Origin: Silene latifolia
Taxonomy: Eukaryota; Streptophyta; Magnoliopsida; Caryophyllales; Caryophyllaceae
Direction: 5' to 3'
Assembly (NCBI RefSeq): GCF_048544455.1
Contig: NC_133536.1
Location: forward strand, 36,226,652 to 36,290,651
DNA: 64,000 nt
Shown: positions 1 through 9,150 of the stretch, in pieces
Layout: each line of letters starts with the position of its first letter
Numbering within the stretch: position 1 is the stretch's first letter
Made by a program: the position numbers and the translations under genes
Notes under the pieces: model-generated
The model's input: only the letters and a program-made list of their open reading frames with translations
What the model was told of the DNA's origin: nothing
The model's database searches: none

Positions 1-350
1 GAAGGATTTTGAGCCGCCATTTGAGCAACTTGAGTATCCAAAATCTTGTTGTGAGCCATGAGTTCGGAAATCTGAGCCGTTTGCTTTTATTGCATTGACA
101 AAGTTTGTTGTAAAAGAGCTCTCAACTCTGCCATGTCATTTATTGGACCTTGAGGAGGAGGTTGGATTTGTTGAAAACCTCCTTGATTTTGCCGAACAAA
201 ATTCCCTTGTGGTTGGTTACCATGATTTGGAGGAATTATATAAGTATTTTGCGGCGGGGCTTGAGCATAATAATTATGACTCCTTTCAGGGAAGAAGTTA
301 GAATATGGATCTTTACTTGAAAGATTGAAGGGCATGAACTTGCTCAATGG
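1..350 (-). pseudogene. gag C-terminal region of element F (fragment)
   Basis: The minus strand encodes a Pro/Gln/Asn-rich stretch (87-347) ending in residues AELRALLQQTLSMQ, and the same frame appears to run on to the left edge. This matches the low-complexity, Gln-rich region that follows the zinc knuckle in Athila-type gag. The equivalent in element A is the Gln-rich segment with FNELKNLLLKESQ. The zinc knuckle and most of the capsid-like core, expected between this piece and the N-terminal piece at 488-786, are missing. It is therefore not a working Gag. The family is inferred from neighbours and composition, not from a search. Confidence 0.6.
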
Positions 351-382
351 TACTCATACACTTGCTCCCTACCACTGATAAG

Positions 383-496
383 GGAACTTTTGAGATCAAG
401 CTTTCCTATATAAGCTCAGTAGAAAGAAATATGTTTGGAGGAAAAGCTGGAGAGGATCCCGTAAAGCATATGGAGAAGTTTGTTACTTATTCAGAG
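383..496 (+). pseudogene. Inverted piece of gag core in element F
   Basis: Read on the plus strand, this stretch gives about 38 uninterrupted codons containing FEIKLSYIS, VERNMFGG and EDPVKHMEKF. Element A's Gag has the matching order on the minus strand near 26680-26770 (FEPKPSYINLVERN, then AKHMEIIIDY). Here the flanking gag pieces (1-350 and 488-786) are on the minus strand, so this segment is inverted relative to its own gene. The right junction lies in 488-499, where both strands read SE next to a stop codon. Inversion with loss of neighbouring capsid codons is the simplest reading. Confidence 0.7.
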
Positions 497-786
497 TGAC
501 TTGCCAAGGCCGGCATCTTTGATGTTGTAGAAACCACAGGTGCAGAAATAAGTGTGTCCTCTTCTAATGATGAATCTTCTGCAAAATTATATCGCTCGTA
601 GTAAAAAGGAATCAAGTCTTCCACCCGACTTACTTCTCTTTGAAATTTCTGTCTGTAGCAAAAAGTCTTTTCTGGCTCGGGATCAAAAGGTATAATCTCT
701 AACCTGTTAGACCTGGGCATACACAAAAACAACAAGAAAAAGTAAAACTGTCTCAAGGAACTGATCCTCCCTGAGACAAAAGACAA
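488..786 (-). pseudogene. gag N-terminus of element F (truncated)
   Basis: Minus-strand reading with a likely start at the Met of MPRSNRLEIIPFDPEPEKT (codon 23 of the open frame). It aligns by eye with the start of element A's Gag (MRRSQGGELLPFNPEIEKT): both have a basic start, a PF(D/N)PE(P/I)EKT box, a Tyr/acidic stretch and the ASHSE box. The frame stops at ASHSE where the inverted segment begins, so everything downstream is lost or inverted. It lies just downstream of the primer site, as expected for gag. Non-functional as it stands. Confidence 0.7.
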
Positions 787-819
787 AAATAAACAAAAAC
801 AAACTGAAACATTGTTGCC

Positions 820-837
820 TCCCTGGCAACGGCGCCA
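820..837 (-). other. Primer-binding site of element F (tRNA-Asp type)
   Basis: On the minus strand this reads TGGCGCCGTTGCCAGGGA, one base different from the 18-base complement of the plant tRNA-Asp 3' end used by Athila elements (TGGCGCCGTTGCCGGGGA). It sits four bases from the LTR end at 842. This fixes the element's orientation. Confidence 0.85.
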
Positions 838-1674
838 AGTTTGATAAGGTTATTTTCAGTCGTTAGGCCTTAATCAAAGTAATCCTATAATACTACTAAC
901 AAATAGTTAGCGGTAAGTAGGGTATCGTATCCACATGGAGGCGGTAATAATCTATTTACTAAGGTCCAAGTTTGTCTTAAAGGTAATAGCTTTATGGGGG
1001 TCTTGATTGGTTTGATTTCTAACAACTAATATCAAGTGTAATAAAACATGAATATCAATAATATTAAGAAGTTTAGGGTTTAGGTTCACTAAGTAGTTAT
1101 TCGGGGGTGAGACTAAACTTATTGGTAGAGCTAATTATGTTGTTTAAGGTTATATGATCGGTCGATTCAATATTCCTTTAGATCTAATTTAACATGCAAT
1201 CACTATAATTAAATTATCTATATTCAGTTATCGCAGCCTATATTGATTCTAACACAGTCGGTGAAAGTCTCAATTCACTAAAATAGTCAATTAACCCTGG
1301 CCATTAGTTAACTAACTAGATGAAGAACAATAAACTGAACAACAATGAATAAGCAATTTTAACTATCAATTCATTAATTAATTCTCCCTTCTAACAACCT
1401 AGATCCCCATTCACCCTAGATAAGAGAATTAGCTACTCATAATAAAGGGAATAACAACAATAAGATTAATGATCAACATGATTAAAAGTATAAAAGATGA
1501 ATAATCAATTGAATTAATACTTGAGGAAAGATTAGAACAATACCGTAATGAAGAACAATAGATCCGAAGCGAATAATAAATAAAACTAAACTAAAAGTAT
1601 TTTAAGAGAGTTTTAGAGTAGCTATACCAAACTAGGTAAAATAAAGCGTAAAATAAACCATGGTACGTTTTATG

Positions 1675-1682
1675 TATTTATA
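1675..1682 (-). promoter_or_regulatory. TATA box of the element F LTR
   Basis: The minus strand reads TATAAATA inside the LTR, upstream of the R/U5 part that leads to the primer site. Position and sequence fit an RNA polymerase II LTR promoter; activity is not tested. Confidence 0.5.
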
Positions 1683-1790
1683 ATAAAACATAACCGACTT
1701 AAGGAAAATTACGAAAAATATATAATTTGATGGTTCCTCGATCGAGTCACCAATGTCCTCGATCGGGCCCAACTCCAGTTGATCGAGGCA

Positions 1791-2736
1791 CAGGGGCGGA
1801 ACTGGGCCTAGGATACTCGGGCCATAGCCGGAGTAACTTTATGAGTTAAAAAACATATATATGTAAGCGTGTGGTTAAATAACATTTGTATTGCCTGAGT
1901 CTAGTGGTGAGACTTTTACTTTTCAGTGGAAAGACACGGGTGCAATTCCCCACTTTGATTATTTTTCCCTATTGAATGGAATTTTGTAATAGGCTTAGAA
2001 GTGTGAAGTGTAAAGTCATTCTCTACTTTTTGCTGTTTCCATAGTGAGTAAGTCACTACTCCTGTAATACTACTAATTTATTTATGGCCAAATTGCCAAG
2101 TGTTATGAAGTATAATTTCTTAATACGAGTATGAAAATAAAATAATTAGAGGAAATAGTTCATATAAATGAATAAATGGATTACAAATTGTTTTATTAGA
2201 CGGTCTTACAGTAGTGTTTACGTAAGACCTCTCATATGATAGGGCATTTATCAATCTATTTGTGTTAGTTTTTAGGGTAATTAATGACATATCTCACAAG
2301 TAACTATAATGAGACGGTCTCTTAGGAAACCCACTCTTTGGAATTTAGTTTAATTTCTAATTTTACAAAGTTTTAGGTCTCTTTTTCACCCTATTTAATA
2401 CGCATCATTTTACATCTAACAAGTGAGATTTTGTGTTGATGATGATGAATTGCGGAGTTTTGATGGATAAGTGAGATTTTTTTAAAATTACATAACTTAG
2501 TATATAGGTAATACAAACGGAAATTACATAACTCGGTATATAGGTAATAGTAATACAAACGAATTTCACCGAGATTTATTAAAATGACACATAACTTAAA
2601 GTTGTGTAGTACTTATATAAGAAAAAATAATTTTGGACTTGTCAACTTTAGTAATAATACAAATATCAAAAAAAAAAAATTTAATAAAATGTTGAAATAT
2701 AGCTCTAGGTAATTATAGTTTCTGGTTCCGCCCCTG
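1791..2736. mobile_element. Non-autonomous hAT-like DNA transposon (946 bp)
   Basis: The ends are a perfect 12-bp inverted repeat: CAGGGGCGGAAC at 1791 and its complement ending at 2736. CAGGGGCGG-type termini are typical of plant hAT elements. It is flanked by an 8-bp duplication with one mismatch (TCGAGGCA at 1783-1790, TCGCGGCA at 2737-2744), the length expected for hAT. It has no transposase frame, so it depends on another element. The body is AT-rich, with GAGACGGTCTC-like stretches (near 2310) and a tRNA-like patch at 1891-1955. Confidence 0.85.
1891..1955 (+). other. tRNA-like / SINE-like patch with A-box and B-box resemblance
   Basis: CTAGTGGTGAGAC (from about 1901) resembles a polymerase III A box, and GGGTGCAATTCCC (1938-1950) resembles a B box. 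The spacing, about 35 bases, suits a tRNA or SINE head. No folding tRNA cloverleaf can be claimed by eye, and no poly-A tail is seen nearby. It is either a tRNA pseudogene remnant carried by the hAT-like element or a chance match. Confidence 0.3.
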
Positions 2737-3023
2737 TCGCGGCATCACTTGTTTCTGCTCTTTTCTTCGTGTTTTCTTCTTAACTTCTCTTCCTTTATTC
2801 TTATATATTCCCATGCCATGCTTCGTGTATTCCTTCATGCCTACTCCGCGATGCCCATTTCATTCCTTTGCTTCTCAAATGCATCATTCTTGCATTAAAC
2901 ATCAAATAGCGAAAGTTTCGACATTCTAACATAAAAGGCATGTAAATAATATAATTTAGCACGAAAACCATATCAAAAGCAATTAAGAGGAGGCATAAGT
3001 ATGTATATAATTATGACTCATCA

Positions 3024-4280
3024 ATTACACAGAAACACAAACGTCAGCTTCAATAAACAGATAAGGTACGACACGACTTAAGTGTGAGAATATGCAATAT
3101 GACTACTAATATGAATGACATAACATCTAATGACCATCACCATGGTATTAGGACATGCCCATGCATATCGACAACCACACTGGTACCAGGGCACGCCCAG
3201 ATATACTGATAACCACAAACAGGTACCGGGACACGCCCAGACGTATTGGGTCCGGAAGCCAACCGGATCCCCTGCCAGACGTCGTATCTTAACCACACGA
3301 GTCCCTCCGTAACTCAAGCTATAAGTGTGCACATCCCTCTTGGAGTGGGAAACTCTAAGAGGGGACTTAAGCGTAAGACGGTCTCCCAACCATCTTACGT
3401 CTCCAAAACAACAACAACAACAACAACGACGATGATAACTCCAACGTATATGATAATGACCATGCATGAACCACAACTAACATATCATGATCATCCTCTT
3501 AATGATGTGATTAAAACTAAACATGTTATAATGCAAATGCCCTCATTATGTAAGACTAACTACAACATCAATATAAACAACATCACATTATTGAAACCGA
3601 GTAGGATTAACCTACCTTTTAGCAATTTCCTCAAGCTACTCGAATCCGGACCGAAACCGTCTCAAGGAACCGTCTCATCCTATACAAATCACATGATAAC
3701 TATCACAATACATCATGTACTAATATACACTATAAAGCCCCTTATTATTACCTCTTAATTGCCCCAAATACAATACTAATCACTAATTAATTACCCATAA
3801 TGAATTCCCCAAAAGTTAGGGTTTAAAAGACTAGAAAAGGGTAGATCTTTACTTACTAGGTGAAGGAGATTAAGAGAAAGGTGGTTAATATTCTAATCCA
3901 AGCTTAAATCACAAGTAGAAGGTGTTTGTGAGGGTTTAGAGAGAGGGGAGAGAGTTTGGAGAGATAAGGAAGAAGGTGAAAATGCTTTTAGGATTAGGGG
4001 ATAAAGTGGGTTAATCCCGTATTTCGAAAACAGCGTCACTCGATCGAGTGACGAGTCCACTCGGTCGAGTGGACTCACTCGACCGAGTAGCACTCCACTC
4101 GGTCGAGTGTACCCTTCACTCGATCGAGTAGACCCACTCGATCCGCTGCAACACCACTCGATCTAGGCTCAGGTCTAGTGTAAGGCTATCCTTCCCTTCC
4201 GAGTGCTCTCTTATCAATCTAAAGGTCCTATCACGTGTCCCAAGGTCTAAGTACGGGTCCCACAAAGGCCGGGTATTATA
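3024..4280 (-). repeat. 3' LTR of element C (truncated by element F)
   Basis: Colinear with 9468-10706 and alike along its whole length (same ATTACACAGAAACAC start, same CCGGGTATTA end). The last six bases are ATTATA where the other LTR has ATTACA. It includes about three degenerate units of roughly 45-50 bp around 3140-3260 (GGTACC...GGACACGCCCAGA), a CAACAACAAC microsatellite at 3408-3430, a GTAAGACGGTCTCC inverted-repeat patch near 3375, and CACTCGATCGAGTG-type motifs at 4035-4145. Apparent frames in it are by-products of repeats. Confidence 0.85.
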
Positions 4281-5504
4281 ATATTCCCTCCTTAAAATGA
4301 ACTTTATCCTCGAAGTTTGCCTCACCCTCACTTTTCTTTAACACTTGCTTACGTCTCATTCGTGTCATGTCTTACTCCTAGTCTCTTTCTCAAGCATTTA
4401 CTCGTCTCTCTCTTGCTAGTGTTTTATCGTACGTGCTCTTTTGTGTTCTCATGTCCTTTCTTATTCCTAAATGTTACATACACTCCCGCTAAAAGAGAAC
4501 TTCATCCCGAAGTTCGCCACTCGATCTCTCGTGAGAAGGATTCTCTTATTCACTCGATCTAGGCTCATGGGTCCAAGTACAAGTCAAGTCCAACATTCAT
4601 TCCCACTATCATGGCTAAGGTCCAGTCGAATCGTGCATAGTTTGTGACTCTAGGTATACATGTATAACTCATGACTCTGTACATAATAATCGTAACACGG
4701 TCGAGTACCTCGTCTACTATGATTCACTTTCTTCCATAGCCCTTATTCCCGACTAATTCATGTTGTCCATAAATCACGTGATCATGCATGTATTCTTATC
4801 CATCCTCATATCATATTATCTCACTCTAGTTGCCACAAGACTCGACCATGTATAAGACTCATAGAATACTCACTTATGCTTACCAATTACCGCTTCATTA
4901 TTAATCTTACTAAACATGTTAGATCTCATCCATCTACTAAACATATTTAATGTTACACGTACAAAGCGGCACATAACAATGTAAGCAACTCATTTCCATT
5001 CATTCATTAATGATTCTACGTTCACACAACTACTAGGGGCCGGTCGGGTTATAAAACGAAAGTACTCAATCCATGTTGGTTCAAAACCATCAAAACAAGA
5101 TCAAAATAGTCCACTCGGTCGAGTGGATACCTACTCGGTCAAGTGGGGATGTCACTCGGTCGAGTGAGAGTATCAGTCGGTCGAGTGCGGGTTTTTACAG
5201 AAGGTTCCCAGGGCCTCTTCTCGGCTCACTCAATCGAGTAGATGGGGGACTCGGTCGAGTGGACCGCCACTCGGTCGAGTGGAAACGGGGGCTCGACCTA
5301 GTGTCGCCTGATAATCCAAAAATCCGGCCATTATGGTCTTTAAGCTTACTTATGGTCGATCATACTTGAAAATAAAGGTCTCAATGGTGATCATATCATC
5401 ATCCTACCAAACAACATCTACTGGGTTTTGGCCTTATGGCCGAGTTTACAACACAAGAAAAACAAGTTGTTCAAGACTCAACCGACACAAGGTCAAACAA
5501 GTTT
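4281..5504 (-). other. 3' untranslated region and polypurine tract of element C
   Basis: Next to the LTR the minus strand reads TTTTAAGGAGGGAATAT (about 4281-4297), a suitable polypurine tract. The rest is non-coding, with a cluster of CACTCGGTCGAGTG-type motifs at 5110-5290. I see no protein domain here. Confidence 0.6.
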
Positions 5505-7421
5505 CTACATAAGTAAACAGGACTGAGATGAGGACTTCCTCCTTTTGCCAAGCCTCTTCACCCAGCGAACCAGGGCTCCTTGGTTGTTTACCGGTGACTC
5601 ATTCCTCCGCGTGCTAAGCTCTTCACTCTTTGTATCGCCCGAGGTGTCCATCGTCGAGTCTTCTACAATTGCGTTGACATAGCGGCCATGATACTCCATA
5701 ATTCCCGGTGCCCAACTAGATGCTCCTCCTCCACTCCCGCTTCCATATAAAACATTTCCCCCTTCCTCGTGAGAGACATCTCCCACCCCCTCTTGGTACG
5801 AACTATCTACACTACCTTGGTAATTACCACCCACATTCTCTTGGTAGCCTCCACCTTGATGCGCATCATTAAAGAAACTCCCGGTGGTATAATGCGGTCC
5901 CGCCCAAGGGCCAAACAAGTGTCCGTAACCATGAGGAATCCTATGACCCCAATCTGAGGGTTGAATACCATAAGCCCTGAATACCCCGGAAGTGTTCCCA
6001 TCCCCGGACCAAAAGCTGGGGAGTTTGGTCGGTCTTACCCCTTGGTTGTAGGTGAACTCATGCATGTCCCGTAGGACCAAAGAGTTGTTCACTCTCTCAA
6101 TTAGGTCCGCCATGGGATATTGGAGACCATAAGCTGGCGGTGGTTGGTTATATCCTCCGGTGAAAGATGGCATGTGCATGGAGTGTCGGGGAGGGTCATG
6201 GTGTGGTGAAGGTTCGCGCATGAAAGAAGAGGACGGGTTGTAAGCGAAGTGTCTAGGGAGATCAAAGGGCGGCGAGGGCATGGGTACATAGGAGGACGAT
6301 GGGGCATGCGAAGAATTCCTAGGAGGGTTGGAAAGGAGTTGCTGGATTGGTTCCCCTTGCACCGCTTCACCATCAAGAGTGTAAGTAAGATCTATAGGAA
6401 TGAGGTAGGATCGGGATGGAGGGCGAGGTGGGGCTAGCTCGGGTAGGTGAGAGGTTTCGGGCAATCTCCTGTTTTCGTGAAGCTTTATGTTTAAGCCCGT
6501 GTTCACCCTCCATGAGTACCCCTTTTTGTCTTTCCTATCCATAACCCAAAACATGTCCTTCATGTAGGAAATGTCGAAGTATAGCACCTCCGTACTAATG
6601 GGTCTATCAATTGCCCCCGGTTCATAACCCATGATATTCTTGGCTAGTCTAGTGACTAGGGCGCCAAAATCAAAGGAGCACTTGTCGGACTTGGTCATCC
6701 TTTCAAACGCTAAGCATACCATAGACACGAGACTAAAGTAAAAACGACTCTCATAATATGGATTGAGGTAGGAGCTTAGAAGTAGTACTTCCGAGGAATT
6801 GAGTCTACTAGGGTCCTTTCTCCCGTAAAGGAGGTTGGTCAATAGGCGAAGGAAAATTTTCAAAATGGGGTGTTCCACATCATTTATTTTCATGGCACTA
6901 ATGTCGGTATTGCGGTTACCCGTGTATAGGTTGATGTATTTTGTGGCTTTTATTTCCTTCCTCACCTTGTCAAGAGTAAGGGTGGTCCTTTTTCCTAAAC
7001 CTAACCGTTCCGCAAAGACATCCCTAGACAGGTAAAAGGAGGTATTCTTGAGTCGGAAGCTCACGGTGTGGTCTTTTGGATTGTAGAGGAAGGAGCTCAA
7101 TAACTCTAAGGTAAGATTGCGGTAGCTTATTTTCGCTAAGTTATACAATCCCTCCATTCCAAGTACGCTAAAGATATCATGCATTTGCACCTCTATCCCC
7201 AAGGCTTCTAAGGCATTCTCCGACACACACCTAGTGGCGTGCATACGTCTTTTGGTTAGGGCTAAGAAGGTATTCTTATGGGGTTCGATCTCAAATTCTA
7301 ACCTCGGGTATCCTCGATGGGTAATGATGGGTGGTGCCGCCGGTTTTGGTTGGGGTTGCCGGTTGTTTCTCCCACGGTTGCTCCTCGTGTCCCTTGACAT
7401 GCTACAAGAGAAATCACACAT
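5505..7421 (-). CDS. Athila ORF1-like retrotransposon protein (638 aa), intact
   Basis: This is the longest uninterrupted frame of its strand in element C and its only gene. The N-terminus is Arg/Asn/Gln/Pro-rich (about residues 8-40), which suits RNA or nucleic-acid binding; Met8 (MSRDTRSNRG) is an alternative start. Residues about 45-310 look like the conserved core of the Athila ORF-1 family (PF03078 type): RRMHATRCVSENALEALGI, then YRNLTLELLSSFLYN, RLKNTSFYLSRDVFAERLGL and similar blocks. From about 330 the chain is Pro/Ser- then Gly/Tyr-rich. It ends with a basic stretch (KRLGKRRKSSSQS) and the last four residues CLLM, a possible CaaX prenylation box. No enzyme motif is visible and the function of ORF1 proteins is not established. 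The open frame contrasts with decayed genes nearby. The family call is from memory of the pattern, not from a search. Confidence 0.7.
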   Translation of the reverse strand: MCDFSCSMSRDTRSNRGRNNRQPQPKPAAPPIITHRGYPRLEFEIEPHKNTFLALTKRRMHATRCVSENALEALGIEVQMHDIFSVLGMEGLYNLAKISYRNLTLELLSSFLYNPKDHTVSFRLKNTSFYLSRDVFAERLGLGKRTTLTLDKVRKEIKATKYINLYTGNRNTDISAMKINDVEHPILKIFLRLLTNLLYGRKDPSRLNSSEVLLLSSYLNPYYESRFYFSLVSMVCLAFERMTKSDKCSFDFGALVTRLAKNIMGYEPGAIDRPISTEVLYFDISYMKDMFWVMDRKDKKGYSWRVNTGLNIKLHENRRLPETSHLPELAPPRPPSRSYLIPIDLTYTLDGEAVQGEPIQQLLSNPPRNSSHAPSSSYVPMPSPPFDLPRHFAYNPSSSFMREPSPHHDPPRHSMHMPSFTGGYNQPPPAYGLQYPMADLIERVNNSLVLRDMHEFTYNQGVRPTKLPSFWSGDGNTSGVFRAYGIQPSDWGHRIPHGYGHLFGPWAGPHYTTGSFFNDAHQGGGYQENVGGNYQGSVDSSYQEGVGDVSHEEGGNVLYGSGSGGGASSWAPGIMEYHGRYVNAIVEDSTMDTSGDTKSEELSTRRNESPVNNQGALVRWVKRLGKRRKSSSQSCLLM

Positions 7422-9135
7422 GAGACATAGAAGGAAAGATGAGACTTGTGACTAACTTTGAAAGTGGATGAAGTTCTCTCCAATTCCCCAACTTAATCAT
7501 TGACCAAGTAGTGAGCATCAAAATGAAGTTTTTGACATAGTGAGTGTTAAATTTTTGAGAAATAAATTTACATTTTCAAGATGAAACTTTCTTGATTTAC
7601 CTCATAGTGTAATAATAACCATCAAATTCTTAGTTTGTCAACACTTCTCAAATCATTTTTAAGGCAAAAATCAAAGTTGCTAATGGCTACTTAGGAAGTT
7701 TTCAAGAGTTTCACCCAAACTTCAAGGTGGAAAAATTTCATTTTGAGATCACATACCGCACTACCAATTAGAATGGTAGTCTTATAAGGCAATTAAACCA
7801 ACTTTTACTCAAGAAAAATCAAAATTTGGGTATGACTTGTCTAAAATTTGAAAATTTAAGACGAAGTTTTAAGGTGAAATTTTCACATATTAAACAAAAT
7901 CCATCCACAACAACAAAGGTTAAGCCTTTGTTGTCCAATTAGACTCAACAACAAGCACCAAAAGTCCACATACAAGCTCATGTATCCATTTTCGTGTCCT
8001 TCAATTTAGCTGATAAATTCACATAAAAACTTGTAGCCATAATAATAATGTAAAAAGCTATTTGTTACCATGAATTAAGTAAAAGCATGAAATAAATTGA
8101 CAAACCTCAAGTACATTAGGGTAGATCTACAAATTCAAGATGAAGGAATAGGAAGAAGAATGGTCTACTTACATTGCTAATTAGGAGAGATTTGAGACAG
8201 AAATTTTGAGTGGAAAACTTAGTCCAAGTAACAAATCACAAAAATGGAGTTTTGGAATTATTTTTAGAGAGATTTTGGTGTTATTTGATTGAGGTGAAAA
8301 TGAGATATGAAGAAGATAAGGAATGAAGAAAACGGAATCAAACCCGTGTAAATCCCATCCCAGTTCCACTCGGTCGAGTGGCGAGTTCACTCGGTCGAGT
8401 GACCGAGTTCACTCGGTCGAGTGCCTTATTTTCCAGGATGTTCCCATCTTCTGATCGGTCTACTCGGTCGAGTGTCATATCCCACTCGATCGAGTGAGAG
8501 GTTACTTGATCGGGTTTGAACTCGTACTCGGTAGAGTGGTTGCTTATGGCTGGAAATTTCGAGTCGAGTGAGAACGATGACATTCCTCCAACACAAAGAG
8601 AAGGTTCGGGAGTCCACCGGCTTTCGGTGACTCACCCGAGTTAGCTCATAGTAACCTTATTTCACCGTCTTTTGTACATTACTATAGTACTAATAACTAT
8701 TCTACCAACATAATTCACCCATCATATCCAAAAAATACACTAACATGCATTAATTTAGCACACGGTGAAAATTTAAAGAGCAATGTTATCATTCGTACAC
8801 CAACATATACCAACTATTTCTAAGCATACTACTCCTAACAACCTAGCATTCAACTTCCACACACCTTCATAGATAATGGCAAGTACTATATCATACAAGA
8901 ACCTAATGTAAATCACATATTTATGCAATCATGCCACTATACAACTTCCACATAGTATTCACCCATACTTTTAACCACCCACGTAGTGACCAACCGAGGT
9001 AATAAGCACTAGTTTTTATATGAAGGCGCCTATTCACCCAAAACCGATATCCTATTGTACTCATGCCGGGTTCATTTTACTTAGACTCTTTTAGATTCAT
9101 TTTTTGGTTCATTGGTTTTAGGTTCCAAAATCGTC
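7422..9135 (-). other. Long 5' leader of element C
   Basis: This is 1.7 kb between the primer site and the ORF1-like start. It is AT-rich with stop codons in all frames and no recognised domain. A block at 8365-8560 holds six or more CACTCGGTCGAGTG or CACTCGATCGAGTG motifs. Leaders of this length are common in plant LTR elements that rely on other elements' proteins. Confidence 0.55.
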
Positions 9136-9147
9136 GCCCTGATACCA
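9136..9147 (-). other. Primer-binding site of element C (initiator-Met type)
   Basis: The minus strand reads TGGTATCAGGGC, one base off the common plant initiator-tRNA-Met site TGGTATCAGAGC. It lies three bases from the LTR edge at 9151 and fixes the minus orientation. Confidence 0.85.
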
Positions 9148-9150
9148 CTT

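Larger units (their letters stand above)
1..3023 (-). mobile_element. Element F: Athila-type Ty3/gypsy element, 5' part only
   Basis: On the minus strand the order is LTR (3023 to 842), primer-binding site (837-820), then gag pieces down to the window edge. The primer site matches the 3' end of tRNA-Asp, as in Athila elements. The element continues left of position 1, so pol and the 3' LTR are not visible. It interrupts the 3' LTR of element C: the C sequence starting at 3024 resumes exactly where the other C LTR has its position 9468. The LTR carries a hAT-like insertion, and gag is rearranged (see the gag entries). Limits: the outer target duplication partner is outside the window. Confidence 0.8.
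842..3023 (-). repeat. 5' LTR of element F, split by a hAT-like insertion
   Basis: On the plus strand it begins TGATAAGG and ends CTCATCA, a TGAT/ATCA terminal inverted repeat, directly beside the primer site. Without the 946-bp insertion and its 8-bp duplication it is about 1.23 kb. TCGATCGAG-type motifs occur near 1740-1790. The minus strand has a TATA-like sequence at 1675-1682, so the transcript would start to its left and run toward the primer site. The segment holds no open frame of note. Confidence 0.75.

Noticed and set aside
3078..3758. Open frames of 130-170 codons on both strands in the left C LTR
   Set aside because: They run through LTR tandem units and a CAACAAC microsatellite; the same region in the other LTR does not keep the frames, and no domain is seen.
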